Below, in pieces: positions 31,602-43,270 of a DNA stretch of 64,000 nt (position 1 is its first letter; each line of letters starts with the position of its first letter). Below the pieces are notes generated by a model, which saw only the letters and a list, made by a program, of their open reading frames with translations, searched no databases and had not been told where the DNA came from. Source of the DNA: Chondrus crispus (lineage: Eukaryota; Rhodophyta; Florideophyceae; Gigartinales; Gigartinaceae); assembly GCF_000350225.1 (NCBI RefSeq), contig NW_005178937.1, positions 186,001-250,000 of the forward strand. The letters run 5' to 3'. Made by a program: the position numbers and the translations under genes.

Positions 31602-32120
31602 CTACCCACTTAAGCAGCAAGACTCTCCACTATCTACTCGACAAACTTCCTCCCTCAGCACTCCCGCAACCTCCTTAACAACGTCTTCCTCCCCCGTCCT
31701 TTCACACAGCACACACTCGAGCAGTCTCCGCGCCACGCTCGCGAACAATCTCTTCTTCCGTGCGCCCTCATGCAACAGGATCAAGCTCGTGAACAAGCTA
31801 CACACAACCAGCAAGACGTCTCCCCAATCCACGCCGTACGAATCTTCCACATACCTCCTGACGACGCCCTGCGCCCTCCTCCACCTGGCCTCGACAAAAG
31901 CGTCGACGGGGACGGCGGCAAGGATGTGGTCGTATCCGGAGAGGCTCTGCACGACCTTTGCGACGTCGTACACGGCGTCTCCGGCGAGCGTGAGGGCATC
32001 TCCCTGTGCGCCCCGCATATCGATGAGGGCGATGCCGCCGTGCACGCGAGCGAGGACGTTGGTGGGGACGGGGTCGCCGTGGATGACGCGGGCAATCAAC
32101 CGATCAGTTCTTTATTCATG
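31602..32120 (-). pseudogene. Phosphotransferase-fold kinase, C-terminal half only
   Basis: About 165 residues contain RVIHGDPVPTNVLARVHGG, then ALIDMRGAQGDALTLAGDAV and YDVAKVVQSLSGYDHILA. HGDxxxxN is the catalytic loop of the aminoglycoside phosphotransferase/choline kinase superfamily, and IDxRG carries the metal-binding Asp. The RG-x-GD...GDxxYDxAKxxxSLxGYD pattern is typical of the branch found in polysaccharide and nucleotidyl-sugar clusters. The N-terminal lobe that binds ATP is absent, because stops occur in all frames just upstream of 32121. The piece is therefore a truncated pseudogene or a final exon. The CACTA remnant starts only about 70 bases away and could be the cause. Substrate unknown. 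Confidence 0.6.
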
Positions 32121-32185
32121 AAGAAGAGGAGTTATTTGCCGCGACCCATAGTCATACAAAATGAATGACTGCGTAATGTACCATT

Positions 32186-33139
32186 CTACTTCTTGGTGTG
32201 ACGACGAGGGCGTTTGAATGATGTCGTCGCCAGAGGTGCATTTCCTTTGTTATTTCGTTTGCGTTTATTACGCACTCGGACCGACGGCTGGACGTCCTGG
32301 AGATTATCGCCTCCATCCTCAAAAACCCCTTGACCAAGATCACCGTTTTCACGACACCCAAGGATCAACCCCGGAAGTCGGTTGTAGACACGTCTTGCGT
32401 TTTTACCCTTTGTGTTCGCGGTAGGGTGATGTACTTTAAGATGTGAATCTTCGTCGAAATGTCTATCACGGGATGTTCCTCGACCTGCCTTAACACGTTC
32501 ACCATCATGGACCCGACTTCTTGAAGCATCTTCATGATGAATGTTATTACTATCAGTTCCTTGCTCGAATTATGTACTCCGTTGAACTCGGTCACCATGA
32601 GAATCACCTGGCACTGGTTCAGTCCTTAAGATGTGACGGTGGTCGTCGTCGCACTGCTGTGGACTCATGTTTCCTTGCTCCCTCTCACCGCCACACGAAT
32701 CTGATGGCATTTTTGATTTCTTCTTCCCGTAGATTTTGTCACGACGCAGAACCTCTTGGATTATTGCATCGGCGGCCCACTGATTATGGGCAAGCTTCAG
32801 GTCTGGAATGCGCTTCTCGAGATTGTTTCGGAGCGTCGCCAAAGTCCCGGCGTGCTCATACTTTAGATCCTTGTAAGGAAACTTCCCCTTGGGTAACTCC
32901 ATGCCGAACTTTCGGCTCCCATACAACACAAGACGAACCCGTTTGAAAGCACCACGGATCGTCGAATCTGACAAAAGCTGGAAATCGTCACCGCTTTTCT
33001 CCATGTAAGAGAGGTATGCGTTGTTGAACACCTCACGTATGGGTCGCTGCGACCCGATTGTTCCATTTTTCCCCACGCGACGCGCTTCTCTCCTGGATGG
33101 TTCCATGAGACATCCGTCTTCCTCTTTGGGTCCCTCCAT
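32186..33139 (-). pseudogene. Basic protein gene divergent from the TNP2 remnant
   Basis: The frame opens at ATG 33139 (MEGPKEEDGC) and runs 189 codons to 32570. Plausible protein continues in a second frame to 32365 (ELIVITFIMKMLQEVGSMMV) and in a third to 32186. The third ends in a strongly basic stretch (NKRKRNNKG...FKRPRRHTKK) like a nuclear localisation signal. The switches are either frameshifts or short introns. No family is recognised. The region PIREVFNNAYLSYMEKSG and the Lys-rich middle suggest a DNA-binding role. Its head-to-head position with the CACTA transposase suggests it may be the second ORF of that transposon, comparable in placement to TNPA, but no sequence similarity supports this. 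Confidence 0.45.
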
Positions 33140-33450
33140 TCTACTAAGAAAAAACAGCAGAATCGAAGTTATGAATTTACTTCACATGAATGATGACAGG
33201 AATGAAGGCAAGAAATCTGGATAAGCTGCTGTGGAGAAAGCATTTATGAAGTGTTTCGTTTCACTCGAAACGAAAGAAAAGCGCCCTCAATGGCATTTCC
33301 CGCTTTGATGAGGGATCAAAATTTGTTTCGTTTGGTTCTCATTATTCAGAATTCTCTACCCCAAATTATAGCCAATGCGTCTTCCCAAGTCCACAGTAGC
33401 TGTCATTTCGCCACCCTCCTTCCCCCTAACACGTAAGCCTTGTCTCTATT

Positions 33451-36267
33451 ATGAATGAAAACGATTTTACCGGCCACTCGCCGAGAAGGTATCTCAAACG
33501 TAGACGGGAACAAGTGCTTGGCATCATTCGGACGCGCGGCGAATTGTATGTACGTTCCCGAAAAAGGAGATTGAAAGAGTGGAAACATGAGAAAGCTTCA
33601 ATAGACGAATCTTCCTCACAGTCGAGTTTTGCACCACACTTTTCCGTGAATGAGAGCAGCACAGGAGAGATTGACGAATGGACTGAAGAGGTATGCGTGG
33701 AAGAGCATTCGCCAAGTGTCGAAGACTCGTCTGAGTGGATGATCAGTGAAGTGCCCGAAAGACAAATTGACAGGTACGATGAACTGCCGCTGTCTGAGAT
33801 GGAGACGTCATCCCATGACTCAGAAAGCACCCGAACCGAACGTTTAGCTGATACAAATTGGAATTTAAAGGAGTCTGAATCCAAGGGAATTTTGGAACTT
33901 CTTCATGTTCTGGAATTGGGCCAAGCTTCCACCTGATGTATACGAAGTGCTTTGCAGACGTCAATTGTAAGGACACGGTTCTCATATGACGTGCTTATGA
34001 GACATATCAATAGAAGAGCGGATGTGCCTAAGCACCACGTCCCAATGTGTCCACGCGGACATTTCGCTGCGACTAGGTCTCAGTCTCGTAGAAATACATG
34101 TCCAAATGCCGATTGCAGACAGAGGATCGGATCAGCACGATTCTGGACGAGCAACGTCTCTGACTAACTAAAAGCTCTCTGCCGCGAGGAATATTCTTTC
34201 CTTCAGTTTCAGAAAGGATGTCAGGAAGCCCATTTAGCAATGAGTTTAGAACCGGTCGACATTTTTTCTGACTACTACGACGGCGCTTTGTTTCGCCGAA
34301 TGTTTCGTAAGCGCTTAGGCACGTGGGATCTAGACGGTGAACTCTATGTTTTCATGGTCATGTCCACAGATGGTTTCGAACTTTGTGGTACAAGTGAAGG
34401 AAAAAGAACCTGTTGGCCTATCATCTTCAAGCTTCTGAATCTGAACTTCTCACATCGCGGCCAGGCTGCAAATGCTCTCGTCACCGGTTTTATTCCTGGT
34501 TCACATAATCCTGAGTTTTTCGAGAGCTTTTTAGTCTCAATTGTGGACGACCTCGTGAACCTGGAAAAAGGAATGGATGTGAAGTGTTGGGACGGCAGAA
34601 CCCGGAAGCTCTTCGCATTCGTCCTTTTTATCACTGCGGACTTCCCCGCCGCAAGCAAGCTTTTCGGTTTTATGGGACACAGAGCAAAACTTTTCTGCCG
34701 GAATTGCCACAAAAAAGCCGTCTTTGTATGCGGCTCTCTGTACGCTGTCCCTGTCAGATCGGAGAGGTGCAGTAAAGAAGCTGTTGGAGGGAATGGCATA
34801 TGGGAAGATCAGTGTTGGATAGAATTAGAATGCCCAGAACGGAGAACCTCTTCTGAAACGGCGTCCGTCTGGCGACAGGAAGACACGGTTCCGCGAGCTA
34901 CGGGGATCAAGAAAAGACCCCTGATCGCGCGCCTTTCGTTGGATTTCGTTTTTTCCTTACCGTATGATCCTATGCATCTCTGTTTGTTGGGTTGGGTTCG
35001 GCACTTGGTGTTCCTGGTTATTGGCTCCCATAAGCGCCATCAAGATTTGCACACGTCCTACATCTTGACCACAAGTGAGATTGCTCTCGTTAATGTTGCA
35101 CTGTCTCGCAACCACAGAGGAATTCCGCAATTTTGGGGCCGTCCACCAACAAGCTTGGGAAATCTTAACCATTTTCGAGCTGAAGATTTCAAAAACTTTG
35201 GACTTTACTTCGCCTCCATTGTGTGGCATTCAGCGGCGTTGGACAGAAGACAGCAGACATTGTGGCATCTAACTTCCAAGATGCTGACAATCGTTCAAGA
35301 TGCGTCGCCGCGGAGAACGGATTCGATTCAGCTTCGCAAAATTGTACAGAAACTGCATGCACTCTTCACAACTGTGTTCCATGAAAGCAAGCGGCATTCA
35401 TTTTGTTTCACCCCCACCACTCATGCCATACTACACCTCTAGGAAATTTTGAGAGAATGCGGTTCATTGCGAAGTGTCTCGCAGTTCTTCATGGAGCGCT
35501 TTGTTGGGGAGATGGGGGGAAGAGCAATGTCACGTAAGCATCCAGAGACGAACTTGTTCCACAAAAGCCATACCCTTCTGTGCCTGAAGTTGCTGTCTGG
35601 TGGAATCCATCAGGGTCGAACTCCGAACGGACCAGTCTCCTCTTTCTTCGAGACGCGAGCCAGTCATGCGGGTGTGGAGACAAAAAGTGCTGGTCGTCGC
35701 GACCAGGCCATGGCGTTCATCCGGGCAAACATGGAGGAGTTTTATGCGCACTGCAGGCTAGGTGGACTAAGGCTTCACAGTAAAGTGAAACTTTTACGGG
35801 AAGACGGCGAGTTCACGATTGAAACAGCTACGGAGTTTCGTCGCCGGGAGAGAGACGGAACCGCAAGACAAAAATTTTGCGTCGTTGGGTTGTTTCAATC
35901 GGAGAATGAGAGCACTGATTCGAGCGCACATTGTGAAAGCCCGGTACAGGCCTTTTTCGGATACGTTGACGAGATTTGGGAAGTTGCAGTATTCGTAGAT
36001 GAGTCAAACATAACTGAAACTTTTTTCCTCGTGCGCGTCGATTGGGAATATGATATCATAAGGGATGAGAAGATGGAACTGCTATATAAGAATGGGCACT
36101 CGAGACGCGGGAAACTGCGAACTTTGGAAACATGCACTTGCATCGACAGGCTGTTTGGGTTTATGGATATTGGTGACCGCACGTACTTTGTTGATCGCAA
36201 ATCAAGCTACTACTTTCGAGACATACCAAAACAAGATTTGATGGGAATCAGGAGAATCGTTAAGTAG
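33451..36267 (+). pseudogene. CACTA (En/Spm) TNP2-type transposase remnant
   Basis: One reading frame extends for 2.8 kb with stops only at 33934-33936 (TGA), 34165-34167 (TAA) and 35440-35442 (TAG). The N-terminal part is acidic. A Cys/His segment follows (MCPRGHFAATRSQSRR...CPNADCRQR). The central block has the TNP2 pattern: MSTDGFELCGTSEGKRTCWP, IIFKLLNLN, ALVTGFIPG, then PAASKLFGFMGHRAKLFCRNC, YDPMHLCLLGWVRH and TTHAILHL. After the last stop the ER-V-G motif region (FFMERFVGEMGG) continues. TNP2 cuts and pastes CACTA elements. The stops, plus the lack of recognisable CACTA ends nearby, point to a dead copy. Some gaps might instead be introns: a TTTCCTTCAG acceptor-like string lies near 34198-34207. 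Confidence 0.75.
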
Positions 36268-37589
36268 AAAAGGGGTCATTTCCAGTTTCAGTTGTGGTTG
36301 TGGTATCGCGCGTGAATTTCGTTGACTCAGGTGATAAGATTGGACGTTGCTCTAAACTCCTTGTAGTGATCTTCTCAACCCATAACTCTCTTACTGACAC
36401 CTGTGGTATTGGTCCGTTTGTCTTTTCCGGTCGCATCTGTTGATTTCCACAGTTTTACATGGTACAATACTCACTTTACCGGAACGGCAGTCGCTCCGGT
36501 CCGCTCACTCTGGCACTGCAGATACTTGCATATATGTGCCTCCCTTCTAATCGCTGGCATAACTGAGACGTTTTCTGGTACGTAATCAATCAGATATTTC
36601 GGGACGCTAGAGCTCCTGACAAATATTGCTCTATTTGACACAGAATACATCTCTATGCACTGCTGCTCTTGTCATGTCTGATGTACTTTCCTTTTGGGGT
36701 TTTCGTATAACTACTTGTGCGTTACTCATTTCTCTGATTTGAACATGGTTGCATTGCAAGAAACATTCACTAACTATCGTGTCATTTCAATGGCTTTTCT
36801 TATACATTGACCTCGCAGACAACTATTGAACAGGAATAATATATGGTACGAAAAATTACTGAGCGCAGGGAGGCCGCGTCCGCGTTACGCATGGGGCGTG
36901 GAAGGTCCGTGCTGCTGCTGAAGGGAAGCGCGGCGGGATGTGCCGCGCTTGAGTGATGACGAGTGGCGATTTTGTTTGAGCTGGGGAGAGAGTCCAGCAC
37001 GGCACTGTGGCGCACGGCGGCATGCGCAGGGCTTGCGCGGTTGCGAGTCGTGCGTTGGCTTGGGCCGTGAGCAGGTCACGCACGGCCGTGCGGAGCGTGG
37101 CAGGGGAGACGTCGGTACTGCTGCGCTCCCATTCGCACGCATGTGGGACGGAGAAGGCGCGATGTGCTTTCGCGCGAAGAACGTTCTTGGAGGGGGCGTC
37201 GCGCGACGTGTTCGCAGCCAAAATCGGATGCGGGCCAACCTTCAGGAAGGAAGGCATGGGCGCTGCCTCTATGAACCGGAGCTTGTAACCTAGCCCGCCC
37301 GGCCGCCCCAGTTTCTTCGTCCCCGCGGAAGAAGAGATGCGCGCGCCCACAAGGAAATCTCAGGGAATCCAGAAAGTACAACAGTGACAGGAAACATGAG
37401 AATGAAAAAACATTTGTAAACCAATAGTGCCAATGAAAGATGAGCTAACAAGAGCCAATCGGATCAATCTATCTATCTTGTGCAACGGGCGTTCTCCTAA
37501 TGACACTTGTCAAATTTGGGTATGTTTCAATGCACCATCGCAAATGCACCACTTGTCATAACACCATTGGGGCAGACTCCGCGTACACA
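36268..37589. other. Spacer with an unexplained GC-rich block
   Basis: 36268-36850 is AT-rich and shows nothing coding. At 36856-37380 the base composition jumps to GC-rich and all frames are open for more than 100 codons on both strands, which is a composition effect. None of the products resembles a known protein. It could be a misplaced exon or a transposon fragment. Confidence 0.3.
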
Positions 37590-37800
37590 AGCGTCCATGA
37601 TGTATCCAGAATGCATCTGTTCTGAGCCAATGAACATCCAAAATGTACCTGAAAAGATCCAACTAAGATCTAAAATAGATCTAAAGGGCATCCAAACAAC
37701 ATCCAAAAGTTATCTTTAAACAGTGTCTCTTTGAGGCATCTATTGAGCATTTCCAGGGCCATGCATCCAACAAACATCTTTCAGATGTCCATATACCTTA
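37590..37800 (-). repeat. Dispersed GGATG/GATGT-rich repeat, copy 2
   Basis: On the minus strand this stretch has the same recurring GGATG/GATGT/GATGC words as 24300-24560, including TTTAAAGATAACTTTTGGAT. The two copies flank the host-gene island and the CACTA remnant in opposite orientation. The exact ends are not visible. Confidence 0.45.
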
Positions 37801-37982
37801 CTGGGAACGTAACCCAGCGCTGCTCCGGGGCGTGGAGGCGTAGATCGGCCCGCGCGTGTGCGCGTCCTCCCCCCGATCCCGCTCTACCACGCTACCCGGG
37901 CCCGTGCTCCGGTTCCGTTAGCTGGTCCGACTTCCCCCGTCTTCTCGTACGTACGGGTCTTCCAGGACTAAGCATACACCCC

Positions 37983-38016
37983 TATCCGTTTAGGGGTGTT
38001 TATGCTACATTGGGCT
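37983..38016. repeat. Imperfect palindrome beside the copia gag fragment
   Basis: AGCATACACCCCTA and TAGGGGTGTTTATGCT face each other across a short loop. On the minus strand the sequence reads TGTAGCATAAACACCCC, which would fit the start of an LTR cutting the copia-like gag fragment at about 38007. No matching other end was found. Confidence 0.35.
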
Positions 38017-38146
38017 CATGGCCTGTGTCTGGATCTGAGACTGCATGATCTGCACTTGTTGAACATGGTTTGTGAATGCGTTGATCTTTATGGCGGGGTT
38101 CCCGGCCATGATCATGGCACGCTGGCCCATGTCCGGGTGCTTGGTG
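38005..38146 (-). pseudogene. Ty1/copia-like Gag, C-terminal fragment
   Basis: A minus-strand fragment, KHPDMGQRAMIMAGNPAIK followed by a Gln/Met-rich helical tail. It is the direct continuation of the gag piece at 50067-50553. When element 4 and one copy of its CTTGG target duplication are removed, the two join in frame at the codons for GLAK-HPDM. The fragment ends at a TAG (38005-38007) beside a palindrome. Confidence 0.75.
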
Positions 38147-38784
38147 TAGTACAATTCCGTACCACAACCCCCCCGCCGAGATGATAACCGCGCGGGAGGG
38201 CGGGTGCTACTGTAGCGAGCAGGCGTATACGCGCCCGCCGCCGTGCACAGTAGTACCCCAAGGGTCCGACGTGGGACAGCCGGTAACAGCGTGCGTGACA
38301 CGTGTAACACGTGGCACAACCGTTAGCCGGGATCATGGCCACGGGCACACGTGCATAATCCGTACGGTGGCTAACTAGTAATTAGTACTTAATGGCACAA
38401 ATTAGCCAATTTAGCACAGTAGCTGGTATACAGTAAGTAACAGCTACTGTAGCGGGACGGGTGTCCTGGCGTCCCACTTAGGGGTTAAGACCGGAAGCAC
38501 CTGCCCCGGTCCAGTAAACGGGAGGCAGACTCGCCTCCCTTCCCTTTACGGCTAATTGCAATCCCGTTCCGGTTTCCGTTTTAGTCTCAGGCTTCTAACC
38601 AGTGACCGGCCGTCCGGATCTAACACCACTGACTGGCTGCCCGTCACCGGCCAAGTGAGCCTTCCCTCTTTTCGAGTCCATCCGTACGGTCTGCGTTCGC
38701 GCGTGTGTTACCCGGCGGCGCGCGCTCCCTTACCTCTAACCCCCCTCGTTTCCGAGTGGTCGGGACGAAGGTATTTATACCACA
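38147..38784 (+). mobile_element. 5' LTR of element 4
   Basis: 638 bp from TGTAGTACAATTCCG to TTTATACCACA. The pentamer CTTGG precedes it (38142-38146) and the same CTTGG follows the 3' LTR (50067-50071), an exact 5-bp target duplication. The last 374 bp (38411-38784) match 49693-50066 with about 19 differences by hand count, roughly 95% identity. A primer-site-like TGGTACTCTTGTGG follows after three bases (38788). Confidence 0.92.
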
Positions 38785-38787
38785 TTT

Positions 38788-38801
38788 TGGTACTCTTGTG
38801 G
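38788..38801 (+). promoter_or_regulatory. Primer binding site of element 4
   Basis: TGGTACTCTTGTGG begins 4 bases after the 5' LTR end. It differs from the TGGTCTCCCGACC site shared by elements 2 and 3, so element 4 probably uses another tRNA primer and belongs to a separate lineage. Confidence 0.55.
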
Positions 38802-38911
38802 ACGGTATAACTACAGAGGTTGAGCCCGCACTGGATCACCAGCGCGAGCAATTACCGATCGGATTGAAAGAGGTCGAAAATCACCGCGTCGATCGCCAGT
38901 GATCATCGACG

Positions 38912-41364
38912 ATGAACCGTGCGGATTCCGCCGGAGAAGATACCGCCTCCGGGCGACCAAGTACCCGCAGTGGCAGGGGCGCACAGCGCCCCCGGATCGA
39001 CAATCGGGAAGCCCTGCTACGTCCGCCGTCTACCAGGGGCCAGAAGACCCCTTCCGTTTCGGACACCACCGCCGGGCTACCGGCTGGTGGGGGGGACCGC
39101 GTACAAGTACTGTACGACGCGTTACTTCCGCGACTACAAACCTGGATGGAGGATTTCCTCGCTGAGGAACTACCTCAGGTCGTCCAGGTTTGCCTTGACC
39201 GAACGGCACCAAGACTGGTGGCGGAGCATGCGGACACGGCGCTCCGCGCCCTGCTGGACGAGAAGATCGCCCCCCTCGTACGCAACGAGGTGGTGGCAGC
39301 GCTCGCCGCGGAGGAGGACGAATCTCCGACCGCATTTGCTCGAAAGGGAGCTATTAGCTCCGCCGTGGCCATCCGTCTGGCCACGACATTTACCGAAACG
39401 GTAGGCGCGGTACCACCGCCGCCGGCGCCGCGCCGTGAAACCGTTCTGGACTCAAGCTTTAATATCGCTGATCCGATCGGCGCCGTACCCGGGATTGATA
39501 GAATGGACCCTCACGCGGAGGGCAGAGCCATTTATCTCCCAACCGTCCACGGTGCTACAGGGAGGACCACAGAAAATGACCTCCCCATACTCGCCGGTAC
39601 GGGCGACCCCCGCGGGACAGACAACCGCCTGGGGCTCCCCGAGACAGAGAATCGGGACCCTTACCGGTTGAGGAGAAGACATGCACCCGGCACGCACAGG
39701 ACCGAAGCGGAATAAACCCGGTATTCCGACGCAGAAGATCCCCGTCACAGGACGGATGAAGACCGCGAGGGACGACGCTGGCAATACCGCGATAACCGCG
39801 AGGCACGCCACGGGCGATACCGCGATGCCGGAGGGGGAGGATACCCCTCCGATGATGAGCCATCCGGTTCGAAAGACTCTCGCAGGCGGGGCCACAGGGC
39901 ACGCCGCGATAGAAGCCGAGACCGGCACCGGCACGACCCGTCCGACTCGGAAGACTACCACACCGAGTCGGATGACGAGCGTCGTCGCTCAAGCAGACAC
40001 CGCCGGGCTGCCCCGAAGAGCGACGAGCGACCGCCCACGGTAATCAGGCCCCTCAATGACCTGTTTACGAAGGCCGTCAACTACAAGACCTACCGCCTGG
40101 AACGGCGTAGCTCGCGCTACGACTCTACAGTAGCGCGGCACATTAACCGTTACCGGAAAAACTACACGTGCAGATGAGGTCCCACACGTTCAGCGGTCAA
40201 GATCCGATTGCGGTATTGGGATTCCTCGCCAGCCTCAAGACGGCGTGCGACCACAACGGGATTACCGAAGGAGCCGTCGTGTGGTGCTTCCAATTCTACC
40301 TGACCGGGCAGGCTCACGCCTTACTCCAGTCCCGTCTCAATGGAAGTACCATGGCGGTTGACGTGGAGCGGCGCGAGCTGCTCCGGACATACCCACAGGT
40401 GGTCAAATTTCTGTTGCGCACCTATGCTACCGACGAGGTAATTTCCGAAACGGTTGGGGATGTGACCTCCTTCCGTCAAAGTTCAAACATGACGGAGGAG
40501 GTCTACAGTAACCACCTCTGGGACAAGGCACTTCGCTGCTGTACGGTATTCTTCGACAGGCGGTTGAAGTCCCTGTTCGTAGAGGGATTACTGCCCGCCA
40601 CGTGCGCGCAGGTTCGTAACTACCTCGCCACGCACGCGGATGTGGACTACCAATCCGTCTCTCGCTATGCGCAAGCGACCGGGGAAACCAATCGGGCTTC
40701 CGGTCGACAAGGGATGTCAGCCATGGCTCACTGAGAGCTGTCCGGAGCGGCTAGAAGATTCGACTGCACCGTAAGGGCGAGGCCCGTGCTGTCGGTTTAG
40801 TCGGCGTCCGACATCCCGACGGCCGGAGGATTTGCTGAAGAAGCAATTCTGGCCGTGACGAACCAAACCGCCACGCCGACCTCGATGAGCTCGCCACCGA
40901 CGAGTTATTATCCGTCGCCGGCAGCCTCGACGGCGAGCGCCCCAGTTCCACCCGCCAACTCTGGCGACATGCGCACAGGACCGTACGGGAAGCAAGGGCA
41001 GGATCCACGCGTCCGGTTCTCCGGCGGGAGATTTCCCGGACCGCCACCGTGCCGGTTCTGCCTTGACACCACGCACCGACAAGAGGAGTGCCCCGTCGTT
41101 GCCGATGCGAGCCTGCGGGCCAAGCGTCTGGAGGCACGAGAGGCCAACTACCAGAAGCTACGCATCCGGCAAGGCCTCCGCCCGGGATCCCCGTGCAACC
41201 GCCAGGGGCCGCCCGCTTGGCGAAGCCAGCGTCAAACGGCCCCCGCGGGCGTCAACGTGGTCGAGAAACCGCACCCCGACCATACCGAAGACCACGTGGC
41301 GCAAGCCGCGGATGAAACCCGCGAGGACTTGCTGCTGACGCCGGAAGCCGGGGAGGACGCGTAG
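38912..41364 (+). pseudogene. Element 4 Gag (frameshifted)
   Basis: The ATG at 38912 (MNRADSAGED) opens 267 codons: a disordered basic start, then a helical region (LLPRLQTWMEDFLAEELPQV). The frame is lost near 39715, resumes in the region of 40050 (LNDLFTKAVNYKTYRLERR, matching the Gag of element 3), and again from 40168. The capsid-like core there includes VVKFLLRTYATDEVISETVG and LFVEGLLPATCAQV. A stop at 40732-40734 precedes a last piece (40855-41364) with the zinc knuckle CRFCLDTTHRQEEC. The order and motifs match Gag of elements 2 and 3, but with much divergence and at least three breaks. Confidence 0.85.
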
Positions 41365-41464
41365 AGGCGACGACTTCTCTCCCCGTGCCCACCCTCAGAA
41401 GCTTAGACACCCCCGATCCGGCTGCGCCAGTGGAAGCGCAGCCCGGTAACTGAACGGAAGTCCA

Positions 41465-42540
41465 GGCCATCTGCTTCTTCAAGAAGCAGAATTACGAGAT
41501 CTCCGCGAAGGTTGGTCAGAAGCAGGCGTTGATGGTCGCCATCACGCCAGTGCTTGACTCAGGAGCCGGCCCAAACCTCATCCATTTACGGTGTGTCGCC
41601 GAGTCGTAGCGACCATCGATAAAACTGGTTCGGAGCCCAGCGCTCATCGACGCGTCAAACCGCGCGATGAAGGCACTAGGGGAAATCCCCTGGTCGTCCG
41701 AATCGGTGAGTTTGTGGCGTGCATCCCGTTCCTGGTAGTCACGAGCCTCGCCGTGGACTTTATCCTCGGTACGACTTTCCTGGATCGCCACGTCAAGGCG
41801 ATCCCCCGACCGCAACGGAAGGTCTTGTTTCACGACACGCCACCTGTGGCGTTGGTCGGAACAACCCCCTCGAGGCACGACCGCAAGATGGCCTCGAGGA
41901 GCACCGCACAGCAACTACCGCCGTCGGATAAACCCGAACGGAAGCAGGTGGCGTTCCCCGCCAACACACCGTCACCGAAGATCCGCCTCGTCAGAGGGGT
42001 GACAATTCCCCCGATGGCGCAGGCCATGGTGAGGGTCGCCACGCCGGTGGAGGGGTTATGTTTTTGCAGAACTCCCCAAAAACCGCGCACAAGAATTTGA
42101 CGCTCATGGCACAGGGGGTCATGGATATTGTCCCCTAAAACTCGTTCTCGGTAATGCTCAGCAATTTTGGGCACCGCTAAGTTCACATCCCGAAGCATAC
42201 CGTAGTCGGACTGGCTCTTCCGTCCCCCACTCATATCCTGACCCTTGGCAACTCGGCCGCGGAAGCGGCCGAAGCTAACGAAGGGGGAGGGATATTTAAT
42301 TCCAACCTCTCAACCGCAAGGCATGGCGCGGAAGAAGCGGCCAACAACCGTACGGACAAGGGCGGGGCTGAACAAGCCACGCCGCCCAAGGCGCCCCTCG
42401 GGGCGGTTGGAACGGATAAACCCGAAGACACCGCCGCCCATGAGGAGGACCCCAACGCCTGGCAAGAGGACGTCCACGTCGGTGCCGAGGACGAGGAGGT
42501 ACGCTCGGAGGTCCTCGAGGTACTGTCCAAATTCAAGGGG
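41465..42540 (+). pseudogene. Element 4 protease and linker (broken)
   Basis: The retropepsin motif appears as ITPVLDSGAGPNLIHL, using DSG rather than the DTG of elements 2 and 3. A TAG follows shortly at about 41606-41608. The rest of the protease (FILGTTFLDRHVKAIPRPQRK) lies in the frame 41591-42100. From 42100 to 42540 several frames are needed to follow the linker, which is rich in Pro, Lys and Glu. Confidence 0.75.
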
Positions 42541-43270
42541 ATGTGGACCTGCCAGCTGGGAAAAATCGGGGCCACGAAGCACCGCATTGAGCTCAAGCTC
42601 GGTGCTCGCTCGATTTACCAGGGTCGTTACCGCGCTGGACCAACCGCACGGGAAAAAGAGAAAACGGAGATCGACAGCATGCTCCGGGCAGGGGTAATCG
42701 AACTCGCCACGGCCGAATGGGCAAGCCCCGTGGCATTCGTCCCTAAAAAGGATGGTACCATGCGGTTCTGTGTCGACTACAGAAAGCTCAACGCAGTCAC
42801 CGTTCGAGATTCCTATCCGTTGCCGAGGATGGACGAGTGCATCGATTCCCTCGGCGACGCTACTGTCTTTACCACGCTGGATTGCAACAGCGGGTATTGG
42901 CAAGTAGAAATCACCGAGGAGGACCGCGACATGACGACGTTCGCGTCGCACTGCGGGTTGTACCGTTTCCTCCGCATGCCTTTCGGTTTGAATAATGCCC
43001 CCGCTACCTTCCAGCGGGCCGTCGACATTATACTGTCGCGGGTAAAATGGGAAACCGCACTGGTCTACCTGGATGATGTTATCATCTACTCCAAGACCTA
43101 AACGGAACACTTCGCGCACGTCCGCGAGGTTTTGCGCCTTCTGCGGGACGCAGGCGTGTCGCTGAAGCTGTCAAAGTGCGCCTTCTTCGACACCTCGGTC
43201 ACCTACCTGGGGCATGTGATCCGATCAGGTAGGTTGGAGGTCGAGCGCCGCAACATGGTCGCCATGCGTG
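42541..43270 (+). pseudogene. Element 4 reverse transcriptase
   Basis: The RT domain reads IGATKHRIELKLGARSIYQG, FCVDYRKLNAVTVRDSYPLP and YLDD (43066-43077). A TAA at 43099-43101 follows YSKT. Then comes LLRDAGVSLKLSKCAFF and the connection start YLGHVIRSGRLEVERRNMVA. At about 43270 family sequence stops and foreign sequence begins, leading into the assembly gap. Confidence 0.88.

Noticed and set aside
36720-36800. CACTA-like string (CACTAACTATC) as the right end of the CACTA transposon
   Set aside because: No matching inverted copy was found on the left side and no 3-bp duplication, so it is most likely chance.
36856-37350. GC-rich open frames on both strands
   Set aside because: All frames are open at once, which points to base composition. 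No family resemblance on either strand.
8101-43101. Alternative genetic code as the explanation for the many in-frame stops
   Set aside because: All three stop codons occur, at positions where relatives have different residues (Trp, Gln, Cys, others). Intact genes such as MSH3 and Gag of element 3 use normal stops and contain none inside.
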